Assembly (NCBI GenBank): GCA_902805735.1
Contig: CADCTW010000102.1
Location: 1-54,979, forward strand
Origin: an uncultured Gemmatimonadota bacterium
GTDB taxonomy: Bacteria; Gemmatimonadota; Gemmatimonadetes; Longimicrobiales; Longimicrobiaceae
Direction of reading: 5' to 3'
DNA length: 54,979 nt
Notes under the pieces: model-generated
The model's database searches: none
What the model saw: only the letters and a program-made list of their open reading frames with translations
Told to the model about the DNA's origin: nothing
Made by a program: the position numbers and the translations under genes
Shown here: positions 50,620 through 54,979 of the stretch, in pieces
Numbering within the stretch: the stretch's first letter is position 1
Layout of the letters: every line of letters starts with the position of its first letter

Positions 50620-52067
50620 GCACCGTCGTCAACCTGGCGTACCTGCTGGCGGCGTGCCTCTTCATCGTGGGGCTCAAGCGGCTCGGCTCGCCCGCCACCG
50701 CCCGCCGCGGCAACCAGATCGCGGCCGTGGGGATGCTGATCGCCGTCGTCGCCACCCTCCTGGCGGGCCGCATCCTGGCGCCCTGGATGATCGTGGCCGG
50801 GCTGGCGCTGGGCACCGCGCTGGGGGTGATCGTGGCCAGGCGGGTGAAGATGACGCAGATGCCGGAGATGGTGGCCGCGCTCAACGGGCTGGGCGGGGCC
50901 GCGTCGGCGCTGGTGGCCTGGGCGGAGGTGACGCGCTACCAGGCCGCCGCGGGGGAGGGGCTGGCCGGCGTCGGCTTCGCGCGGCACGGGCTGGGGGCGA
51001 TGGACGCGGCCCTGGTGCTCTCCGTGCTGCTGAGCGTGCTGATCGGCGCGGTGACCTTTTCGGGGAGCGCGGTGGCGTACGGCAAGCTGAACGGGAAGCT
51101 CCCCGGCAACCCCGTCTCGTTTCCGGGGATGCGGATGGTGACCGTGCTGCTGGCGGCGGTGCTGCTGGCGGCCACGGCGTACCCGCTGTGGGCGCTGGGC
51201 GACTCGGCGTACGATCCGGGGCCGCTGGCGCTGGGGGTGGGGGCCACGGCGGGGGCGGCGCTGCTGCTGGGGGTGCTGCTGGTGATCCCCATCGGCGGAG
51301 CGGACATGCCGGTGGTGGTGGCGCTCCTCAACTCGTACTCCGCGCTGGCCGCGGCCGCCAACGGCTTCGTCCTGCGCAACTACGCGCTGCTGGTGAGCGG
51401 CGCGCTGGTGGGCGCGTCGGGGATCATCCTCAGCCGCATCATGTGCCAGGCGATGAACCGCTCGCTGCTCAGCGTGCTGGTGGGCGGCTTCGGCGGCGGC
51501 GACGCGGCGGGCGACGCGCGCTCCGCCACCGGGCTGTCCGTGCGCACCATCGCGCCGGACGACGCGGCGGTGCTGCTGGGGTACGCGGGGCAGGTGGTGA
51601 TCGTGCCCGGCTACGGGCTGGCAGTGGCGCAGGCGCAGCACGTGGCGCGCGAGCTGAGCGAGCTGCTCCTGTCGCGCGGCGCCACCGTCCGCTACGCCAT
51701 CCACCCCGTGGCCGGGCGCATGCCGGGCCACATGAACGTGCTGCTGGCCGAGGCCAACGTGCCGTACGACCAGCTGTTCGAGATGGACGAGATCAACGAG
51801 CAGCTCGCCCGCACGGACGTGGTGCTGGTGATCGGCGCCAACGACGTGGTGAACCCCGCCGCGCGCACCGATCCCGCCAGCCCCATCTACGGCATGCCCA
51901 TCCTGAACGTGGACCACGCCCGGAACGTCGTCGTCCTCAAGCGCAGCATGGCCGCCGGCTACTCCGGCGTGGAGAACGACCTCTTCTACCTCCCCAACAC
52001 CTCCATGCTCTTCGGCGACGCCCGGAAGTCGCTGGAGGCGCTGGTGGCGGAGGTCAAGCTGGTGTAA
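50616..52067 (+). CDS. pntB: NAD(P) transhydrogenase beta subunit
   Basis: A protein of 483 residues. The first 270 hold about eight membrane segments (dIIb) forming the proton channel. A linker then leads to the NADP(H)-binding dIII domain (about 310-483): VVIVPGYGLAVAQAQHVARE, HPVAGRMPGHMNVLLAEANV, VLVIGANDVVNPAART and the terminal MLFGDARKSLEALVAEVKLV. All are strongly conserved in PntB. The start overlaps the pntAB stop as ATGA. The membrane part works with PntAB and the dIII domain meets PntAA for hydride transfer. The gene is followed directly by a CACAGAG palindromic repeat. Confidence 0.95.
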   Translation: MSTVVNLAYLLAACLFIVGLKRLGSPATARRGNQIAAVGMLIAVVATLLAGRILAPWMIVAGLALGTALGVIVARRVKMTQMPEMVAALNGLGGAASALVAWAEVTRYQAAAGEGLAGVGFARHGLGAMDAALVLSVLLSVLIGAVTFSGSAVAYGKLNGKLPGNPVSFPGMRMVTVLLAAVLLAATAYPLWALGDSAYDPGPLALGVGATAGAALLLGVLLVIPIGGADMPVVVALLNSYSALAAAANGFVLRNYALLVSGALVGASGIILSRIMCQAMNRSLLSVLVGGFGGGDAAGDARSATGLSVRTIAPDDAAVLLGYAGQVVIVPGYGLAVAQAQHVARELSELLLSRGATVRYAIHPVAGRMPGHMNVLLAEANVPYDQLFEMDEINEQLARTDVVLVIGANDVVNPAARTDPASPIYGMPILNVDHARNVVVLKRSMAAGYSGVENDLFYLPNTSMLFGDARKSLEALVAEVKLV

Positions 52068-52075
52068 CTGATTGG

Positions 52076-52134
52076 CTCACACGGAGACACAGAGGCACAG
52101 AGATGAACTTCGTCTCTGTGCCTTTCTGTTTCTG
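52076..52134. repeat. CACAGAG palindromic repeat, copy 3
   Basis: CACACGGAGACACAGAGGCA and following bases pair with CTCTGTGCCTTTCTGTTTCTG, with a few mismatches in the outer stem. It starts 9 bases after the pntB stop and could end that operon's transcript. Confidence 0.85.
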
Positions 52135-52207
52135 CGCCGGATCACGGCCAGATCACGGGGGCGGATTAGACTCCTGTTCCACCCCGCAGCTATGTACCGG
52201 AGGTTTT

Positions 52208-52318
52208 ATGAAACGTTTGATGCGCACCCCGCGCGTCGCCGTGTCGGGCGCGGTCGCGCTCGCCGCTCTCGGCGTGTGGGCGTACCTGATGGTGGGCTGG
52301 GCACGCATTCTCTTCTGA
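52208..52318 (+). CDS. Small single-pass membrane protein (36 residues)
   Basis: ATG 52208 follows a strong ribosome binding site (CGGAGG, ending 6 bases upstream). The product has a basic start (MKRLMRTPR), one membrane helix (VAVSGAVALAALGVWAYLMV) and a short basic/hydrophobic end (GWARILF). No family is recognised. It sits alone between pntB's palindrome and the DprA-like gene, and its function is unknown. The ribosome binding site and the clean N-in membrane profile are the grounds for calling it real. Confidence 0.6.
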   Translation: MKRLMRTPRVAVSGAVALAALGVWAYLMVGWARILF

Positions 52319-52444
52319 CCCTCCCGGACGCGCCAGCACACGCGCACGTCGTCGCACGGGTGGCGGAACGTTGCGATGGATTATGGAGGCGCGGGCGGCT
52401 AGGATGGGGCACAGCGAGCACTCGCCCACGCCCCGCCGCCCATC

Positions 52445-53002
52445 GTGGTGAAAACGTCGCATGCCCGGGTACGGGTCGCCGCAGGCCCGGAGCTGTCGCT
52501 GCTGGGGAACCCGGCGCTGCTGGGGCAGCCGCTGATCGGGCTGCTGTGCTCGCGGCGGGTGCCGCCGGCGCTGGAGGAGCACGCGCTGGCGTGGGCCCGC
52601 TCCGCGCGCGACCTGCGCTTCCCGGTGGTGGGCGGGTTCCTGGCGCCGGTGGAGCGCCGGTGCCTGGAGATCCTGCTGGAGGGCACGCAGCCCGTGGTGG
52701 TGTGCCTGGCCCGCGGGCTGGCGGCCACGCGCATCCCGGTCCGCTGGCGCGCGCCCCTGGAACGGGGACGCCTCCTCCTCGCCACCCCGTTCGCCGACGA
52801 CGTGGCGCAGCTCAGCGCCCCCGGCGCCGCCCTCCGCAACCGCGTCGTCGCCACCCTGGCCGTCCAGCTCGTGGTGCCGCACGCCACCCGCGGCGGCCAG
52901 CTCATCCGCCTGGTGCGCGAGGTCGTCGCCGCGGGCAAGACCGTGCACTCGTTCGACCACCCCGCCAACCTGCCGCTGCTGCAGGCCGGCGCGCGGTTCT
53001 GA
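52445..53002 (+). CDS. DprA/SLOG-like Rossmann-fold protein
   Basis: A 185-residue protein related to the DNA-processing protein A (Smf) Rossmann domain. LLCSRRVPPALEEHALAWAR corresponds to the first strand and Ser-Arg motif, VVGGFLAPVERRCLEILLEG and VVVCLARGLAATRIP to the middle, LLLATPFADDVAQLSAPGAA and RNRVVATLAVQLVVPHATRG to the phosphate-binding end, and SFDHPANLPLLQAGARF to the terminus. It is shorter than DprA and lacks its C-terminal winged helix and the SAM-like N-terminus, so it belongs to the wider SLOG-type nucleotide- or DNA-binding group. GTG codons at 52445 and 52448 are both possible starts. The stop is 115 bases before the MntA gene. Confidence 0.7.
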   Translation: MVKTSHARVRVAAGPELSLLGNPALLGQPLIGLLCSRRVPPALEEHALAWARSARDLRFPVVGGFLAPVERRCLEILLEGTQPVVVCLARGLAATRIPVRWRAPLERGRLLLATPFADDVAQLSAPGAALRNRVVATLAVQLVVPHATRGGQLIRLVREVVAAGKTVHSFDHPANLPLLQAGARF

Positions 53003-53117
53003 AAGCGGAGCGGCGCCGGCGTGCAAGCTGCGGAGTTTGCTTACCCTTCTGCTTCATGTACCTTCGATGGGAGATATTGCGCCGAATCAGCCACACGACC
53101 CACGTCAGGAACTCCGC

Positions 53118-53411
53118 ATGCGCCGACAACAGGTGCTCGATCTGCTTCATCCGCACCGGGACGAGATCCGCCGGCGGTTCCACGTCAGCTCACTCGTGCT
53201 CTTCGGGTCGCATGCGCGGGACGAAGCGAGCGATGGGAGCGACGTGGACCTCCTGGTGGACTTCGAACAGGTGCCGAGCTGGACCGAGTTCAACGAGCTG
53301 AACGATTTCCTCGAGGATCTGCTCGGGACGAAGGTCGACCTCATATCGCCCAGCAAGCTCAAGCCGCGGATGCGGCCTTACGTGGAGCGCGATTCGATCC
53401 GTGTCGCATGA
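53118..53411 (+). CDS. mntA: MntA-type nucleotidyltransferase antitoxin
   Basis: A 97-residue minimal nucleotidyltransferase. The motif GSHARDEASDGSDVDLLVDF gives GS-x10-DxD (Ser31, Asp42, Asp44), and a third acidic residue is available in KVDLIS. In characterised pairs MntA neutralises HepT by adding AMP units to a Tyr of the toxin. AGGA lies 8 bases before ATG 53118; an ATG at 53067 would add 17 poorly conserved residues. The stop lies 11 bases inside the HepT gene. Confidence 0.9.
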   Translation: MRRQQVLDLLHPHRDEIRRRFHVSSLVLFGSHARDEASDGSDVDLLVDFEQVPSWTEFNELNDFLEDLLGTKVDLISPSKLKPRMRPYVERDSIRVA

Positions 53412-53757
53412 CTGGCGGCTGTATCTCGATGATATCGCAGAATGTTCGCGCAGGGTGCTGGGGTACACCCGTGAAATGACGTTCGAGGAGTTCCTGCGGG
53501 ATACCCGCACGTATGACGCGGTCCTGCGGAACCTCGAAATCATCGGAGAAGCTAGCAAGAAGGTGCCAGCGGATGTGCGGCGCCGGTACCCCGACGTGGC
53601 CTGGTCCGAGATCGCCCGGTTCCGCGACCGGTTGGCGCATGGCTACAGAAACCTGGACGACGCGATCGTTTGGAGAACGGTGCAGGAAGACGTGAAGCCT
53701 CTGCTTCGAAAGGTCCAGCAGATCCTGGCAGTCCACGAATCAAAGCCCGGGTCATGA
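53401..53757 (+). CDS. hepT: HepT-family HEPN RNase toxin
   Basis: A 118-residue all-helical HEPN protein starting at GTG 53401. The RNase motif R-x4-H-x-Y is intact (RDRLAHGY: Arg75, His80, Tyr82), and this Tyr is the one AMPylated by MntA in known pairs. The upstream helices contain YDAVLRNLEIIGEASKKVP, typical of the family (formerly DUF86). Overlap with mntA indicates one transcript. It is probably an abortive-infection or stabilisation module. Confidence 0.92.
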   Translation: MSHDWRLYLDDIAECSRRVLGYTREMTFEEFLRDTRTYDAVLRNLEIIGEASKKVPADVRRRYPDVAWSEIARFRDRLAHGYRNLDDAIVWRTVQEDVKPLLRKVQQILAVHESKPGS

Positions 53758-53786
53758 CTCCCGGTGCGCGGTTCTAACACCAATCT

Positions 53787-53840
53787 TACACAGAGGCACA
53801 GAGATGAAGTCGTCTCTGTGCCTCTGTGTCTCTGTGTGAC
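53787..53840. repeat. CACAGAG palindromic repeat, copy 4
   Basis: ACACAGAGGCACAGAG (left) and CTCTGTGCCTCTGTGT (right) pair exactly around a short loop containing ATGAAGT. The right arm extends further into CTCTGTGTGAC without a partner. It lies 30 bases after the hepT stop, a likely terminator position. Confidence 0.88.
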
Positions 53841-53935
53841 ACCGCTGTTTGGCGGGCGGGGGACCGCATCTTGCCGGTGAGTCGTTTCCTGCCGCGGCGG
53901 GCAACGGCCCGCGCATCCAACGCCCCGCGAAGAGC

Positions 53936-54979
53936 ATGATGGCTGGAGGACTGGAAGACCTGCTCGCCGGCCGCACCCTGGTGAAGCGCTACCGCATCGA
54001 AGAGGTGATCGGGCGGGGCGGGTTCGCGGTGGTGTACTGCGCGGAAGACCTGCGCCTGGGCCGCCCCACGGCCGTCAAGGTACTCGCCATCCCCGCGCCC
54101 ACGCCCGAGCTGCGCGAGCAGCTCCGCGCGCGCTTCGAGCACGAGGCGCGCGCCGCCGCGTCGCTTCCCCATCACCCCAACGTGCTGCCGGTCTACGACT
54201 TCGGGACGGACCCGGAGACGGGGATCGACTTCATCGTGATGGAGCTGCTGCGCGGCGAGAACGTGGCCGCGTACCTGGCGCGCGAGGGCCGCCCGCCCCT
54301 GCCGCTGGCGCAGCGCATCCTGCGCGACGCCACCGAGGGGGTGGCGGTGGGGCACCGCAACGGGCTGATCCACCGCGACGTGAAGCCGGGGAACATCTTT
54401 TTGGCCGAGGCGCAGGGGGACCAGCCGTTCCGCGTGTGCGTGCTGGACTTCGGCATCGCGCGGCTGGTGGACGAGGACGAGGCGAGCTCCATGACGCGCA
54501 CCCGCGGCGCGGCCCCGCTGTCGCCGGCGTACGCGTCGCCCGAGCAGCTTCGCGCCGACCGCGACCTGACGCCCGCGTCGGACGTGTACTCGCTGGGCGT
54601 GGTGGGATACCAGCTCCTGACGGGGCGAAAGCCGTTCGATGGCGAGCGCACCGCCGCCACGGGCGCGGAGCTGAAGCCGATCCGCTCCATCAACCCGCAG
54701 GCCCCCCCCGCGCTGGTCTCGGTGATCGAGCGCGCGATGGACCCCGACCCCGCGCGCCGCTTTCCGGACGCGGACGCCCTGGCCGCCGCGCTGGACGCCG
54801 CCGCGGAGCCGGACGACAGCGACACGCTGATCGCCACCTCCGCCCCGCCCATCGTGGACGAGGAGCGGACGGTGATCGCCCCCGACCGGCCGCGCGTCCC
54901 CGCCGCCGCGGCGATCCCCGCCGCCGTCCCGGCAGCGCCCCCGGCACCGGCACCGGCGCCCCCGCCCCGCGACCCCGCG
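53936..54979 (+). CDS. Ser/Thr protein kinase (Hanks type), cut by window edge
   Basis: The first 348 codons are seen; the frame is open at the last base. The kinase domain is complete: glycine loop IGRGGFAVVY (about 25-34), Lys in TAVKVLA, His-Asp loop GLIHRDVKPGNIFL, DFGIARL, activation-segment end SPAYASPEQL, and SDVYSLGVVGYQLLTG. After about residue 290 comes a Pro/Ala-rich linker, of the kind that leads to a membrane segment and an extracellular sensor in PknB-like kinases. ATG 53936 or 53939 are both possible starts. No phosphatase or FHA gene is in view. Confidence 0.92.
   Translation, partial: MMAGGLEDLLAGRTLVKRYRIEEVIGRGGFAVVYCAEDLRLGRPTAVKVLAIPAPTPELREQLRARFEHEARAAASLPHHPNVLPVYDFGTDPETGIDFIVMELLRGENVAAYLAREGRPPLPLAQRILRDATEGVAVGHRNGLIHRDVKPGNIFLAEAQGDQPFRVCVLDFGIARLVDEDEASSMTRTRGAAPLSPAYASPEQLRADRDLTPASDVYSLGVVGYQLLTGRKPFDGERTAATGAELKPIRSINPQAPPALVSVIERAMDPDPARRFPDADALAAALDAAAEPDDSDTLIATSAPPIVDEERTVIAPDRPRVPAAAAIPAAVPAAPPAPAPAPPPRDPA

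Overview
Organism and overall character. The window is very GC-rich chromosomal DNA, with one visibly less GC-rich block (about 35,660-49,075). Several things together suggest a Gemmatimonadota bacterium close to Longimicrobium: huge secreted RTX and Rhs/YD proteins, BNR-repeat exoproteins, a three-subunit transhydrogenase, and many copies of a small palindrome built on CACAGAGACACAGAGGCAC. There is no rRNA or other phylogenetic marker here, so this placement is an inference. No tRNA, rRNA, CRISPR array, integrase or transposase was seen.

Left part (1-20,967, all minus strand). Read in transcription order, this is an export and polymorphic-toxin locus. It starts with a 2,982-residue Sec-exported Rhs/YD protein of teneurin-like layout: nine Ig-like repeats, a carboxypeptidase-regulatory-like domain, a six-repeat NHL propeller, YD repeats, the Rhs core, and a C-terminal domain resembling a GIY-YIG nuclease toxin. 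A leucine-rich-repeat gene follows, overlapping it by 4 bases (ATGA), and is the candidate immunity gene. Next come a 2,483-residue RTX protein made of 12 repeated calcium-binding modules and a type I secretion ABC exporter with its HlyD adaptor. The adaptor is cut by the left edge.

Middle (21,347-35,650). This holds a short type II secretion/pilus-like cluster (GspF, GspH-like and GspI-like), an exported M24 metallopeptidase, an unrecognised 360-residue protein and an exported lytic transglycosylase. It also holds a ParE/RelE toxin with a ribbon-helix-helix antitoxin and a perfect operator palindrome, a 1,053-residue BNR/sortilin-type exoprotein, an orphan 7TM-PAS-PAS-GAF histidine kinase and an L,D-transpeptidase ending at a clear hairpin terminator.

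Defence island (35,667-49,074). Two divergent arms share a promoter region near 41,000-41,440. The minus arm encodes a C5-cytosine methyltransferase, a HhH-GPD glycosylase overlapping it by 8 bases, an AIPR protein and a second C5 methyltransferase. The plus arm is a tightly overlapping cassette: a GHKL (MORC/paraMORC-type) ATPase, a Z1-type superfamily 2 motor, a PD-(D/E)XK nuclease and a second AIPR protein. I read this as an ATP-dependent restriction-modification or abortive system. The methyltransferases would mark self, the glycosylase would repair T:G mismatches left by 5-methylcytosine deamination, and the GHKL, Z1, nuclease and AIPR proteins would carry out the attack. The Tyr in the glycosylase's lyase-lysine position matches the archaeal Mig enzyme rather than MutY or Nth. 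The duplicated AIPR and methyltransferase genes plus the built-in Mig-like repair gene make this the most interesting part of the window.

Right part (49,203-54,979, plus strand). This contains pntAA-pntAB-pntB (the pntAB start looks frameshifted), a 36-residue single-pass membrane protein with a strong ribosome binding site, a DprA/SLOG-like protein, a MntA-HepT toxin-antitoxin pair and a Ser/Thr protein kinase cut by the right edge.
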